A stretch of DNA of 64,000 bases from Sinomonas albida (GTDB lineage Bacteria > Actinomycetota > Actinomycetes > Actinomycetales > Micrococcaceae). Numbering within the stretch: position 1 is the first letter of the stretch; each line of letters begins with the position of its first letter. Positions 1 to 8,648 of this stretch are shown in pieces. A program made the position numbers and the translations under genes. The notes under the pieces are model-generated. The model made no database searches and was not told the DNA's origin. It was given only the letters and a program-made list of their open reading frames with translations. The stretch covers positions 1 to 64,000 of the forward strand of contig NZ_SWDW01000001.1 of NCBI RefSeq assembly GCF_004919045.1, read 5' to 3'.

Positions 1-57
1 GACCAACGACCTGCGAAGCCGACCGGTACTAATAGGCCAACAGCCTCACACCACACA
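1..57 (+). rRNA. 23S ribosomal RNA, 3' end (partial)
   Basis: The window opens inside the last bases of 23S rRNA: the segment around 20-48 carries the conserved GACCGGTACTAATAGGCC block that closes bacterial 23S genes. The exact 3' end is not sharply defined here; I place it about ten bases after the block. A spacer of roughly 220 bases, rich in CAC/ACA runs and without a tRNA, separates it from 5S. Confidence 0.85.
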
Positions 58-279
58 GCACAGCACACTGCTCGCGTCCACTCTACGGTCCCCAGACAAC
101 AACCCCCCACCACCCACAGCACCACGGACACCACAACAGCACCACCACAACCGAATACGCCACAACCGAATACAGCACGCACGGACCCCCAACCCGCACC
201 CGCGGGACACCGGGGGGCCAGCACCGCAACCACAAGGCTTCCCCACCACCCCACCCCGGGGCCGGTGCGCGGAGAACAG

Positions 280-398
280 GTTACGGCGGCCATAGCGTGG
301 GGGAAACGCCCGGACCCATCCCGAACCCGGAAGCTAAGCCCCACAGCGCCGATGGTACTGCACCCGCCAGGGTGTGGGAGAGTAGGACACCGCCGGAC
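280..398 (+). rRNA. 5S ribosomal RNA
   Basis: The sequence starts GTTACGGCGGCCATAGCG and contains the conserved CCCGGACCCATCCCGAACCCG and GGGAGAGTAGGACACCGCC segments of actinobacterial 5S rRNA. The 5' GGCGG and 3' CCGCC pair as the terminal helix. It is the last gene of an rRNA operon that enters from the left; a strong terminator follows 12 bases later. The boundaries are good to a few bases. Confidence 0.95.
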
Positions 399-410
399 AA
401 CACCCCACCC

Positions 411-438
411 GAGGGCCCCACACCGACGTGGGGCCCTC
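411..438 (+). terminator. rRNA operon terminator hairpin
   Basis: GAGGGCCCCA and TGGGGCCCTC form a perfect ten-base-pair stem around an eight-base loop, directly after 5S. No strong T run follows. It probably ends the rRNA transcript. Confidence 0.85.
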
Positions 439-498
439 AGGCATTTAACACCCAAAACCCAACCCAAAGCAGCCCAAGAACCCCGCCCCACCTTGCGG

Positions 499-622
499 TC
501 TCGGGTACGCCAACTCCTGCTCTTCTGGCTCTCGGGTACGCCAACTCCCGCTCCTCCGGGTCTCGGGTACGCCAACTCCCCCTCCTCCGGCTCTCGGGCA
601 CGCCAACTCCCCGACGGCCCCG
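499..622 (+). repeat. Direct half of a head-to-head repeat array (4 units of 31 bp)
   Basis: Four units begin at 499, 530, 561 and 592, exactly 31 bases apart. Each starts TCTCGGGTAC (TCTCGGGCAC in the last) and continues GCCAACTCC, followed by a more variable C/T-rich tail. Open frames cross the array, but their translation is low-complexity and changes phase with the repeat, so I treat it as non-coding. It forms a pair with the oppositely oriented units at 665-801. The rest of the gene-free stretch 439-857 shows nothing else I can name. Confidence 0.85.
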
Positions 623-664
623 CCCCGGCAGCACCACCCTTGCCGCCGGCGGGGGACGGCATCC

Positions 665-801
665 GTACCCGAGACGGCCCGGGACGGGCAGTATCCGTAC
701 CCGAGACGGCCCGGGGCGGGTGGTTTCTGTACCCGAGACGGGCGGGGCGGGGAGTATCTGTACCCGAGACGGGGTGGGGCGGGGAGTATCTGTACCCGAG
801 A
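665..801 (-). repeat. Inverted half of the head-to-head repeat array (5 units of 31-32 bp)
   Basis: GTACCCGAGA, the reverse complement of the core in the left half, occurs at 665, 697, 729, 760 and 792, at spacings of 32, 32, 31 and 32 bases. Read on the minus strand, most units follow the pattern TCTCGGGTAC-N4-ACTCC shared with the left half; the unit at 665 keeps only the core and the one at 729 diverges in the tail. About 40 bases separate the two halves. Confidence 0.85.
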
Positions 802-857
802 CGGGGTGGGTGGCGGGTGGTTTTCGGTCGGCGGTCGGCGTCGGTAGGATCCTCTGC

Positions 858-1364
858 GTGGAACCCCTCTTCTCTCATGGCTCGCAGCCCGACCCTTCCG
901 AGGAAGGCGTCCAGGCACCCCCGGCGCGCGTGTACCGCCTCTCCGTTCCGGCGCCTCGAGAGATCGCGTTCTCGGCGTTTGTCGGCGACATCCACCTCTG
1001 GTGGCCTGCCAGCTACACGGGATTCGGACCCACGACTCACGCTTACGTCGCGGACGGTGTCATCGGCGAGGAGTCCGAGTCCGGGGAGACGCAAATCTGG
1101 GGAGAAGTGCGGGAGGAGGAGCCGCCGTCGTTCGTCGAGTTCTCATGGACGCTCGCCTGGCGACCCGACGCACCCACACGGGTGGGCGTCGAGTTCGAGG
1201 ACCTTCCCGACGGCGGGACGCTCGTGACGTTCACCCACGACGGCTGGGCTCGCGGCGCCGAAGGGCGAGAGCAGTACGAGAAGTACAGTGAATGGCCCGT
1301 GATCCTGGGCCGCTATGCGGCCTACTTCGGAGTGTCGGCCGAGGCCGTCGAAACGATCGCTTAG
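858..1364 (+). CDS. SRPBCC (AHSA1/START-like) domain protein
   Basis: A 168-residue protein of the SRPBCC hydrophobic-pocket fold. The N-terminal strand runs VYRLSVPAPREIAFSAFVG, followed by a W-rich turn, and the C-terminal half carries a TLVTFTHDGWARG segment and a final helix typical of AHSA1-like proteins, which bind small hydrophobic ligands or act on Hsp90-like partners. I chose the GTG at 858 because the frame upstream is only repeat-array sequence; no clear ribosome site supports it, so a start slightly downstream is possible. It lies alone, convergent with the LacI gene. The ligand is unknown. Confidence 0.75.
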   Translation: MEPLFSHGSQPDPSEEGVQAPPARVYRLSVPAPREIAFSAFVGDIHLWWPASYTGFGPTTHAYVADGVIGEESESGETQIWGEVREEEPPSFVEFSWTLAWRPDAPTRVGVEFEDLPDGGTLVTFTHDGWARGAEGREQYEKYSEWPVILGRYAAYFGVSAEAVETIA

Positions 1365-1371
1365 CCCCGCC

Positions 1372-1518
1372 GCTGATGCTGGGCCGCTGCAGCGGTGTGC
1401 CCCGGCGCTGATGCTGGGCCGCTGCAGCGGTGTGCCCCGGCGCTGATGCTGGGCCGCTGATTCTCGGCAGCTAATGCTAGGCCGCTGACGGCGTGCTGGT
1501 GCCGCGACGCTGATGTTG
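1372..1518. repeat. 35-bp tandem repeats with an internal palindrome
   Basis: Copies of GCTGATGCTGGGCCGCTG start at 1372, 1407 and 1442 (period 35), then degenerate ones occur near 1470 and 1509. The two complete units contain the 12-base palindrome CCGCTGCAGCGG, so each can form a hairpin. The block fills the gap between the convergent SRPBCC and LacI genes and may double as a terminator. Confidence 0.8.
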
Positions 1519-1561
1519 TCGCGGTCCAACGGAGGTGGGGACCCGAGCGACTCTGATCGGG

Positions 1562-2587
1562 TCAGGCGCGGCGCGCGGCCGCCGGCGTCGAGGTGCTCTG
1601 TCGCACCACGAGCTCGGGCTCGATGATTTCGCTGTGCGGCGCATCGCCGTCGCCGTCGAGCTGGCGCAGGAGCATCCTCACGGCGGCGGCGCCCTGAGCG
1701 CGGGGATCCTGGTCGAACGTGGTGAGCCCGAAGAGGCCGCCGAGGTCGTGGCCGTCGATGCCGACCACCGAGAGGTCGTCGGGGACGCGGAGCCCGAGAT
1801 CGCGGGCCGCAAGGACCGCTCCGAATGCCATCTCATCCGACGCCGCAAAGATTGCGGTGGGACGCCCGCCAGGTGCGGCGAGGAGCCGCTTCGAGGCATC
1901 GTAGGCGCCAGGGATCGTGAAGTCTGTCGCGGCGAGCCACGATGCGCGCACCTCAAGACCGGCGTCCCGCATCGCCTCGAGATAGCCCTCGCGGCGGCTC
2001 GTGGGCAGGGCGAAGTCGCGCTCGAACTCGGGGGTACCGCTCACGTGGGCGATGTCGCGATGGCCGAGCCCAATAAGGTGCTCGGTCGCGTGCCTCGCGA
2101 CCTCGAAATCGTCGATCCGCAGCGTCGCGACGCCCTCGATCGTGCCGCCCACTCCAACGACGGGACGCCTCACGCGGAGGAGCTGCTTGACCTCGGCGGC
2201 GGTGAGCTCGAGCGAGACGGCGATGATGCCGTCGAGCCGCTGGCGGAGAAGGAAGTCGTTGAGCACGCTCTCGCGGTCGTCCGGCTGCTCGCCCGTGTTG
2301 TACAGAGTGAGGTCGTAGCCGGCATCGAGCAGTGCCTTCGAAGCTCCTTCAAGCACGCTCGAGAAAAACCAGCGGCTCACGCTCGGCAGCATGACGCCGA
2401 TGTTGCGGGTGCGCCCGTAGGCGAGGCTCGAGGCCGTGTAGGAGGGGACGAAGCCGAGCTCCGCGGCGGCGTCGAGCACGCGCTTGCGGCTCCGTTCCGA
2501 CACGTTGCCCCGCCCGCTCAGGGCTCGGGACACGGTGGCCATCGAGACGCCGGCGGATTCGGCCACGTCACGGATGCTGACGCCCAA
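1562..2587 (-). CDS. LacI-family transcriptional regulator
   Basis: A 341-residue LacI/GalR repressor. Residues 2-25 (VSIRDVAESAGVSMATVSRAL) are the classical LacI helix-turn-helix with hinge, and the rest is a periplasmic-binding-protein-like sensor (GVMLPSVSRWFFSSVLEGA, then AIFAASDEMAFGAVLAARDLG and DDLSVVGIDGHD). I set the start at the TTG at 2587 because AGAGGAGG lies five bases upstream and the domain begins there; a longer frame upstream has no family resemblance. No sugar gene lies next to it, so its effector and target are unknown. It is divergent from the DUF2461 gene. Confidence 0.9.
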   Translation of the reverse strand: MGVSIRDVAESAGVSMATVSRALSGRGNVSERSRKRVLDAAAELGFVPSYTASSLAYGRTRNIGVMLPSVSRWFFSSVLEGASKALLDAGYDLTLYNTGEQPDDRESVLNDFLLRQRLDGIIAVSLELTAAEVKQLLRVRRPVVGVGGTIEGVATLRIDDFEVARHATEHLIGLGHRDIAHVSGTPEFERDFALPTSRREGYLEAMRDAGLEVRASWLAATDFTIPGAYDASKRLLAAPGGRPTAIFAASDEMAFGAVLAARDLGLRVPDDLSVVGIDGHDLGGLFGLTTFDQDPRAQGAAAVRMLLRQLDGDGDAPHSEIIEPELVVRQSTSTPAAARRA

Positions 2588-2810
2588 CGTGGCCTCCTCT
2601 CTCCTGTTCTCGATAGCGAACGCAGCCCAATGGCGGCGCGTCCGAGGTCCAGCATCACCAGAATAGTGCGGTTGAAGGGAGCCAGCTCTTGCCCGTCGGC
2701 TGATGCCGACCGTCGGAGTCTCACCCTCTTCACGCGGCTGGAAGGCCCCAGAAGACGGCGATTCGCGCCGACTCGCCGCGTGGTGGGCGCGGAAGATGGT
2801 GAGGGTCCGG

Positions 2811-2835
2811 CGGCGGTTCGGGCCGCCGTCGTCCG
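2811..2835 (-). repeat. GGACGACGGC-hairpin element, copy 1
   Basis: CCGCCGTCGTCCG at 2823-2835 abuts GGCGG...CCGCC arms (2811-2827). Read on the minus strand it is GGACGACGGC followed by a small GC hairpin. It lies between the divergent LacI and DUF2461 genes; related copies are at 9787, 35795, 49229 and 62199. Confidence 0.6.
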
Positions 2836-2875
2836 CGCGTTGCGGGAGGCTAGGCAATCAGCCATGATCCTGTGC

Positions 2876-3508
2876 ATGAGCGACTTCGAGGGTTTCCCGG
2901 CCGACGGACCGGCGTTCTACGCCGAGCTCGAGCAGAACAACACGCGTGAGTGGTGGCTCGACCACAAGGACATCTACGAGAAGGCCATCCGCGGCCCCAT
3001 GCTCGCGCTCCTCGATGAGCTGTCCGACGACTTCGGCGAGGGCAAGGCGTTCCGGCCCAACCGCGACGTGCGGTTCAGCAAGGACAAGTCGCCGTACAAG
3101 ACGTCGCAGGGCGGCTTCGCCTCGACAGCGGAAGGGACCGGGTACTACCTGCACCTCGATTCGACGGGCCTCATGGTCGGCGGTGGGTGCCACACGAGCA
3201 CGCCTGACCAGGTGGCGCGGCTCCGGGCCGCGATCAACGCGCCGGCGTCCGGGGAGGAGCTCGAGCGGATCGTCGGCGCGCTCCGCGACGGCGGGTTCGC
3301 GATCGAGGGGGAGCGCCTCAAGACCGTTCCGCGCGAGTTCGGAGCCGACCATCCGCGCGGCGAACTCCTGAAGCACAAGTCGATCACCGCCGGGAAGGCG
3401 CTCGGCACCCCGGAGTGGCTCGACACGCCGGAGGCCCTCGACCGGATCCGTGGCTACTGGAACGAGCTGCGCCCGCTCGTCGCCTGGCTCTCGGAGCACG
3501 TCCGCTAG
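2876..3508 (+). CDS. DUF2461 family protein
   Basis: A protein of about 210 residues matching DUF2461 (TIGR02453). It begins FEGFPADGPAFYAELEQNN and carries the family's NREWW-like NTREWW, RPNRDVRFSKDKSPYKT and a GGGCHTST-type segment; function is unknown in the family. The ATG at 2876 gives the usual N-terminus, but an in-frame ATG at 2864 is better placed behind GGGAGG at 2844, so the protein may carry four more residues. It is convergent with the DUF4032 gene, with a hairpin between them. Confidence 0.88.
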   Translation: MSDFEGFPADGPAFYAELEQNNTREWWLDHKDIYEKAIRGPMLALLDELSDDFGEGKAFRPNRDVRFSKDKSPYKTSQGGFASTAEGTGYYLHLDSTGLMVGGGCHTSTPDQVARLRAAINAPASGEELERIVGALRDGGFAIEGERLKTVPREFGADHPRGELLKHKSITAGKALGTPEWLDTPEALDRIRGYWNELRPLVAWLSEHVR

Positions 3509-3528
3509 CGCCCTGACGCCCAGCAGGC

Positions 3529-3552
3529 TGGCCCCACCGAGGCGGGGCCGGC
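3529..3552. terminator. Bidirectional terminator hairpin
   Basis: CTGGCCCC and GGGGCCGG arms around ACCGAGGC lie between the convergent DUF2461 and DUF4032 genes. The stem is GC-rich and has no clear T run. Confidence 0.55.
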
Positions 3553-3565
3553 CGGACGCTCGCGT

Positions 3566-5011
3566 TCAGTCGGCGTCGACGGTATCTTCCTCGGCGAAGT
3601 CGGACTCGTCGCGCGCGGCGCCGTCGTCGTCGAACGCGTCCTCGGCTTCGGCCTCCCGCCGGGCAGCCTCCTCGGCCGCGAGGACCTTGAGCATGTTCGT
3701 GTCCGGGTTGAGCATGATCGCAGCCTCGTCGCGGCGGTGCCGGAGGACCGTGTCGATGTAGGACTGGAGAGTCTCCGCGAGGGGCACGTGCCGGTCGAGC
3801 TTTTCCGACATGTACCACCGGTGCTCGAGGACCTGGTGCACAACCTCCGCCGGCTCGAGCTTTCCCGAGAGCTCCCTCGGGATGGCCCGCACGATCGGCT
3901 CGAAGACCTGGGTGACCCACGCGTGGGCTGCGATCTCCTGGTCCTGGTCAGGGAAGTTGTCGGCCCGGAACGAGTCCATGTCGTTGAGGAGCCGGCGCGC
4001 CTGGTTTTCCTGGGCGTCCAGCCCGGTGAGGCGCAGGAGCCGCCTCTGGTGATGGCCGGCGTCGACCACTTTGGGCTGGAGCTGGATCGTCGAGCCGCCG
4101 GCGGTCGTCTTGATCGCGTATTCCTCGACGTCGAAGCCCAGCTCGTTGAGCCGGCGGATGCGCGCGCTCACGCGCCAGCGCTCACCGAGTTCGAACGACT
4201 CCTTCTCCGTGAGCTCGGCCCACAGGTTGCGGTAGGAGTCCATGATGCGTTCGCTCGTCGCGACCGGATCGACCTCGGGGTCGATGAGTCCGCCCTCGAG
4301 GAGGTCCATCAGTTCGCCGGCGATGTTGACGCGCGCAATCTCGAGATCGTACTCGCGCTGCCCCGTCGAGAGGTCGGGGTAGAGCTCGCCGGTCTCGGCA
4401 TCGACGAGGTAGGCGGCGAACGATCCCGCGTCGCGGCGGAAGAGCGTGTTCGACAGGGAGACGTCGCCCCAGTAGAAGCCGATGAGGTGCAGCCGGACGA
4501 GCAGGAGGGCCTGCGCGTCGATGAGGCGCGTGAGCGTGTCCTTCCGCAGCGTCTGCGAGAACAGCGCGCGGTACGGGAGCGAGAACTTGAGGTGCCGCGT
4601 CACGAGCACGGGATCGAGGGGGCGGCCGTCAGGCGTCTGGCGGTCGCGAATGACGGCGACCGGCTCGACGCAGGGGACGTCGAGGCGCTGGAGGCGGCGC
4701 AGCATGTGGTACTCGTGCCTCGCGATGTGCTCCCCGGTCTCCTTGACGGCGATGACCGAGCTGCCGAGCTTGGCGAAGCGCACGATGTGGCGTGAGATGC
4801 CGCGCGGGAGGGCGGCGAGGTATTCCTCCGGCCACTCCTCGAGCCGGATGTGCCACGGGAGGTCCAGGAGTTCGGGGTCAGCCGCGGCGGCGGTGATGCT
4901 GAGGGACCCCATGACGTTCGCGGGCGGGGGCTCGGGAAGCGGTTCGTTCCGCGGAAGCTTGCCGAGCATCTCGTAGTCGGTCGGCTCGTCCTGCCAGTTT
5001 GCGCCGTTCAT
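3566..5011 (-). CDS. DUF4032 protein with kinase-like fold
   Basis: A 481-residue DUF4032 protein, a family related to lipopolysaccharide-kinase-like proteins. The first third has a kinase-like pattern: a lysine in SVIAVKETGE, then HEYHMLRRLQRLDVPCVEPV, and a catalytic-loop-like GFYWGDVSLSNTLF with LVDAETGELYP behind it. The C-terminal part (from about residue 300) is the DUF4032 module, and the last 30 residues are an acidic D/E-rich tail. The substrate is unknown. The ATG at 5011 was chosen because the upstream 17 codons are not family-like. It is downstream of the ugpC gene on the same strand, behind a strong hairpin. Confidence 0.85.
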   Translation of the reverse strand: MNGANWQDEPTDYEMLGKLPRNEPLPEPPPANVMGSLSITAAAADPELLDLPWHIRLEEWPEEYLAALPRGISRHIVRFAKLGSSVIAVKETGEHIARHEYHMLRRLQRLDVPCVEPVAVIRDRQTPDGRPLDPVLVTRHLKFSLPYRALFSQTLRKDTLTRLIDAQALLLVRLHLIGFYWGDVSLSNTLFRRDAGSFAAYLVDAETGELYPDLSTGQREYDLEIARVNIAGELMDLLEGGLIDPEVDPVATSERIMDSYRNLWAELTEKESFELGERWRVSARIRRLNELGFDVEEYAIKTTAGGSTIQLQPKVVDAGHHQRRLLRLTGLDAQENQARRLLNDMDSFRADNFPDQDQEIAAHAWVTQVFEPIVRAIPRELSGKLEPAEVVHQVLEHRWYMSEKLDRHVPLAETLQSYIDTVLRHRRDEAAIMLNPDTNMLKVLAAEEAARREAEAEDAFDDDGAARDESDFAEEDTVDAD

Positions 5012-5034
5012 CGTGCTCTTTTCCGGGAAAACGG

Positions 5035-5064
5035 CTGTGCCCGCCGGAGACCCGGCGGGCACAG
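5035..5064 (-). terminator. Terminator behind ugpC
   Basis: CTGTGCCCGCCGG and CCGGCGGGCACAG form a perfect 13-base-pair stem with an AGAC loop. On the minus strand it is followed by CCGTTTTCCC. It ends the ugpC transcript and isolates the DUF4032 gene. Confidence 0.85.
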
Positions 5065-5081
5065 CGATGTGTACTGATTGA

Positions 5082-6161
5082 CTAGCCGAGGCGCGCGCCC
5101 GACTTCGTGTCGAAGAGGTGCACGTGGCCCTGCTGCGGGCGCACCCACACCTTGTCGCCCTTCATCGGGGGGCGGCGGCCGTCGGTGCGCGCCACGATGT
5201 CGTGGGTCTGGCCGTTCAGCGTGGTGTGGCCATAGATGTACGCGTCGGCGCCGAGCTCCTCGACGACGTCGACCTCGACCTCGAGGCCCTCGCCCTGCGG
5301 GGCGCCCTCGAGATCCTCGGGACGGACACCGAGCGTCACGGTGCTGCCCGTCGCCTCGGCGAGGACATCGCGCGCCACCGGGTAGACCGTGCCGCCGAAC
5401 TGCACGCCGTTGTCGACCTCTGGGAGCTCGAGGAGGTTCATCGCAGGCGAGCCGATGAAGCCGGCCACGAAGACGTTCTGCGGCTTGTCGTAGAGGTTGC
5501 GCGGGGTGTCGACCTGCTGGAGGAGGCCGTCCTTGAGGACCGCGACGCGGTCACCCATGGTCATGGCCTCGACCTGGTCGTGCGTGACGTAGACGGTCGT
5601 GACGCCGAGGCGGCGGGTCAGGGACGCGATCTGCGTACGGGTCTGGACGCGGAGCTTGGCGTCGAGGTTCGAGAGCGGCTCGTCCATGAGGAAGACCTGC
5701 GGGTTGCGGACGATCGCGCGGCCCATGGCGACACGCTGGCGCTGGCCGCCCGAGAGAGCCTTCGGCTTGCGGTCGAGGTACTGCTCGAGGTCGAGGAGCT
5801 TGGCCGCCTCGCGAACACGCTGCGCGCGCTCTTCCTTGGAGACGCCGGCGATCTTGAGCGCGAAGCCCATGTTGTCTGCAACCGACATGTGCGGGTACAG
5901 CGCGTAGTTCTGGAACACCATGGCGATGTCGCGGTCCTTCGGCGGGACGTCCGTGACGTCACGATCGCCGATGAGGATGCGGCCGGAGTTGACGTCCTCC
6001 AAGCCAGCCAGCATACGAAGAGAGGTGGACTTTCCGCAGCCCGAGGGGCCGACCAGAACCAGGAACTCGCCGTCCGCGATCTGGATGTTGAGCTTGTCCA
6101 CCGCGGGCTTATCGGTGCCCGGGTACAGGCGCGTAGCGTTGTCGAACGTCACTGTTGCCAC
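5082..6161 (-). CDS. ugpC: ABC transporter ATP-binding protein, UgpC/MsmK/MsiK type
   Basis: A 359-residue ATPase of carbohydrate ABC importers. It has Walker A GPSGCGKST, Q-loop QNYAL, signature LSGGQRQR, Walker B VFLMDEPLSNLD and switch His in VTHDQ, followed by the C-terminal MalK-type regulatory OB domain (TLGVRPEDL). No permease or binding protein lies nearby, which is typical of the shared multi-sugar ATPase of actinobacteria that energises several importers (known for MsiK of Streptomyces). The start is GTG with GAAGGGA ten bases upstream. Which sugars it serves cannot be seen here. Confidence 0.93.
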   Translation of the reverse strand: MATVTFDNATRLYPGTDKPAVDKLNIQIADGEFLVLVGPSGCGKSTSLRMLAGLEDVNSGRILIGDRDVTDVPPKDRDIAMVFQNYALYPHMSVADNMGFALKIAGVSKEERAQRVREAAKLLDLEQYLDRKPKALSGGQRQRVAMGRAIVRNPQVFLMDEPLSNLDAKLRVQTRTQIASLTRRLGVTTVYVTHDQVEAMTMGDRVAVLKDGLLQQVDTPRNLYDKPQNVFVAGFIGSPAMNLLELPEVDNGVQFGGTVYPVARDVLAEATGSTVTLGVRPEDLEGAPQGEGLEVEVDVVEELGADAYIYGHTTLNGQTHDIVARTDGRRPPMKGDKVWVRPQQGHVHLFDTKSGARLG

Positions 6162-6375
6162 AGTAATCGTGTCCCTTCACCGGCAGGTACGTGCCGGACG
6201 ATCCGTTGTGAATGGTTCATGTTGTTCAGTTGTGTGCCGACTACGGCTGCCGAAGCTGGCATCGCCGATTCTGACACAGTGCGATCTGCCGGGATGTGCC
6301 CGGAGTCACCAGACGAGTATGGCATGCATCACATCGGGATCCAAAGTGTGACGTCCGCCACGTGGACGGCTCTGC

Positions 6376-6411
6376 TCCGATCGAGTCACGACGTCCGATC
6401 GAGTCACGAAG
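6376..6411. repeat. Tandem 18-bp duplication at the otsB 3' end
   Basis: TCCGATCGAGTCACGACG is followed at once by TCCGATCGAGTCACGAAG. The second copy overlaps the otsB stop codon. The remaining 6162-6375 is the ugpC upstream region, without a clear promoter that I can defend. Confidence 0.75.
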
Positions 6412-7201
6412 TCCGCTGTGCGCCCAGTTCCGCGCGGAACCGCACGAGGAGCGCCATCGCCTCGGCGATGTCCTCGGGTCCGCCCACCCTGAAGCCCGCG
6501 GAGGTGTCGCCGTCGCCCACTTTGATCCCGGCGTCGCCGTCCTCCAAGGCGAGGAAGCCGTCCTCGTCCGTGACGTCGTCGCCCGCGAAGAGGACCGCGT
6601 CCGCCTCGGTGACCTGACGCAGGAAGGCGATGCCCTCGCCCTTCGTCGCATGGACCACCGAGCCTTCGAGCACCTGCTTTCCGGTCTTGAGGAAGACGTC
6701 GCGGCGGCCCGCGAGGCGCTCTCGGGCGGTGGCGACGGCCGCCTCGGCCACGCTTGCCTCGGCCTGGCGCGTGTGGAGGACCCGGCCGGCGGGCTTCTCC
6801 TCGACCCACGTCCCGGGCGCGCCCGCCGCGACGGCGGTGAGCGTCGCGTGGAGGACGTCGAGCGCCTCCTTCTGGTCCGGGTCGAGGGTCACCGGATGCT
6901 CCTCGCCGCCGAGCCGCACTTCGGCGCCATGGCTGCCGATCAGCAGCGTGCGGGCGTCCGGGGAGGCCGCGGCGATGAGGCTCTCGAGCGAGCGGCCGGA
7001 GACGTACGCCGTCCACGTGCCGGCGAGGCCCGCGAGTTCAGCCACCGCCGCCGCGGTCTCGGGGAGCGGGCGGGCCTGCTCGGCCCGCTCGACGATCGGG
7101 GAGACGACCCCGTCGAAGTCGAGGGCCACGAGGAGGCGTTCGACGGCGGCGAGCCGCTCGAGCGCGATCCTCAGGTCGTGGGGGACTCCGGTGCTAGCCA
7201 T
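6404..7201 (-). CDS. otsB: Trehalose-6-phosphate phosphatase OtsB
   Basis: A 265-residue HAD-superfamily phosphatase that removes phosphate from trehalose-6-phosphate. The nucleophile motif is LLVALDFDGVVSPI, motif II is AYVSGRS, HATKGEG marks motif III, and motif IV is FAGDDVTDEDGF, which includes the OtsB-specific GDDxTDE. The ATG at 7201 overlaps the otsA stop by eight bases, so the pair is translationally coupled. The two enzymes make trehalose from UDP-glucose and glucose-6-phosphate for osmotic and desiccation protection. Confidence 0.94.
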   Translation of the reverse strand: MASTGVPHDLRIALERLAAVERLLVALDFDGVVSPIVERAEQARPLPETAAAVAELAGLAGTWTAYVSGRSLESLIAAASPDARTLLIGSHGAEVRLGGEEHPVTLDPDQKEALDVLHATLTAVAAGAPGTWVEEKPAGRVLHTRQAEASVAEAAVATARERLAGRRDVFLKTGKQVLEGSVVHATKGEGIAFLRQVTEADAVLFAGDDVTDEDGFLALEDGDAGIKVGDGDTSAGFRVGGPEDIAEAMALLVRFRAELGAQRTS

Positions 7202-8648
7202 GCGTGACCTCCGCGAGCCGGTCGAGGAACGAGGTGGACCATTCCTCGACATTGTGGACGATGATCTGGCGGCGCATGGCCTTCATGCGCCGCCCCGCCG
7301 CCCCGGAGGGCAGCCCGATGGCCGTGACCATCGCGTCTTTGAGACCCGAGATATCGTGCGGGTTGATGAGGAGCGCCTGCTTGAGCTGATCCGCGGCCCC
7401 CGCGAACTCGCTCAGCACGAGCGCGCCCGTCCCGTCGCCCCGGGCGGCGACGTATTCCTTCGCGACGAGGTTCATGCCGTCGCGCAGCGCCGTCACGAGC
7501 ATGACGTCCGCCGCGAGGTAGAGCGCCACCATTTCCTCGACCGGGTAGTTGTGGTGCAGGTAGCGGACCGCGGTGTGCTGGAGCGTGTCGAAGGCGCCGT
7601 TGATGCGGCCCACCGTGCCCTCGATCTCCTCGCGGAGGAGGCGGTACTGCTCGACCCGTTCGCGGCTCGGGCTCGCGACCTGGATGAGCGTCACCTCGCC
7701 GACCTGGATCCGGCCGTCGGAGAGGAGCTCCTCGAAGGCCTTCAGACGGTGCCGGATGCCCTTCGTGTAGTCGAGGCGATCGACGCCGAGCATGATCGTC
7801 TTGGGGTTGCCGAGGTCGTGGCGGATCTGGCGGGCGCGCTCGCGGATCTCGGGCTGGCTGGCGAGCTCGGAGATCCGGGCCGTGTCGATCGAGATCGGGA
7901 ACGGCTCCGCGCGCACCGTGCGTTGCTCCGGGCCCACAAGAAGGTGGGTGCCCTTGCCGCCCGCACTGCCGTAGCGCCGTGCGCTCCGCGCGAAGTTGAG
8001 GGCATCGTTGGGACGCTGGAACCCGACCAGGTCGGCGCCGAGGAGGCCCTCGAGGACCTGGCGGCGCCACGGCAGCTGGGAGAAGATCTCCGGAGGCGGG
8101 AACGGGATGTGGTTGAAGAAGCCGATGCGCAGATCCGGGCGCCGTTCGCGCAGGATCGCCGGGACGAGCTGGAGCTGATAGTCCTGCACCCATACTGTGG
8201 CGCCCTCTGCCGCGCGGGCCAGCACGGCGACAGCGAAGCGCTCGTTGACCCTGCGGTACGCGTCCCACCACGTGCGGTGGAACTCCGGGGGCGCGATGAC
8301 GTCGTGGTACAGGGGCCAGAGGGTCGCGTTCGAGAAGCCCTCGTAGTACAGCTCGACCTCGGACGTCGAGAGCTCGACAGGAACGAGCGCCATGCCGCCG
8401 TATTCGAACGGCTCGATCTCCTCGTCGGGGGAGCCCACCCAACCCACCCACGCGCCGTCGGCCTTTTCCATGACGGGCGCGAGGGCCGTCACGAGGCCGC
8501 CAGGGGAGCGCTTCCAGCCGGAGTTCTGGCCGTCTCCGGCACGATCGACGGGCAGGCGGTTGGCGACGACAAGGAAGTCGTACTGGCCGGAGCCCCTGCC
8601 CTTCCTGGTCTTCGTCTCGGGTGCTATCTGTTCACTCTCGTGAGCCAC
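7194..8648 (-). CDS. otsA: Trehalose-6-phosphate synthase OtsA
   Basis: A 484-residue GT20 glycosyltransferase. Visible landmarks are [10 protein letters not shown] with SPGGLVTAL near the start, [41 protein letters not shown], and [12 protein letters not shown] near the C-terminus (the family donor-binding segments). I prefer the GTG at 8648 because AGGTAGGG sits five bases upstream; ATG at 8672 is in frame and would add eight residues. It is the first gene of otsA-otsB and divergent from the DsbA-like gene, so a shared intergenic promoter region (8649-8861) is expected. Confidence 0.94.
   Translation of the reverse strand: MAHESEQIAPETKTRKGRGSGQYDFLVVANRLPVDRAGDGQNSGWKRSPGGLVTALAPVMEKADGAWVGWVGSPDEEIEPFEYGGMALVPVELSTSEVELYYEGFSNATLWPLYHDVIAPPEFHRTWWDAYRRVNERFAVAVLARAAEGATVWVQDYQLQLVPAILRERRPDLRIGFFNHIPFPPPEIFSQLPWRRQVLEGLLGADLVGFQRPNDALNFARSARRYGSAGGKGTHLLVGPEQRTVRAEPFPISIDTARISELASQPEIRERARQIRHDLGNPKTIMLGVDRLDYTKGIRHRLKAFEELLSDGRIQVGEVTLIQVASPSRERVEQYRLLREEIEGTVGRINGAFDTLQHTAVRYLHHNYPVEEMVALYLAADVMLVTALRDGMNLVAKEYVAARGDGTGALVLSEFAGAADQLKQALLINPHDISGLKDAMVTAIGLPSGAAGRRMKAMRRQIIVHNVEEWSTSFLDRLAEVTHG

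Noticed and set aside
499-801. The repeat array as a CRISPR array
   Set aside because: Units follow without unique spacers, occur in both orientations, and no cas gene is near.
265-1227. Long plus-strand frames across 5S and the repeat array as genes
   Set aside because: They read through rRNA and tandem repeats, giving Pro/Gly/Arg-rich low-complexity sequence; only the SRPBCC part at the 3' end looks real.
1562-2587. The LacI regulator as controller of the UgpC ATPase or trehalose genes
   Set aside because: They are several kilobases away, and I found no convincing LacI-type palindrome upstream of them.
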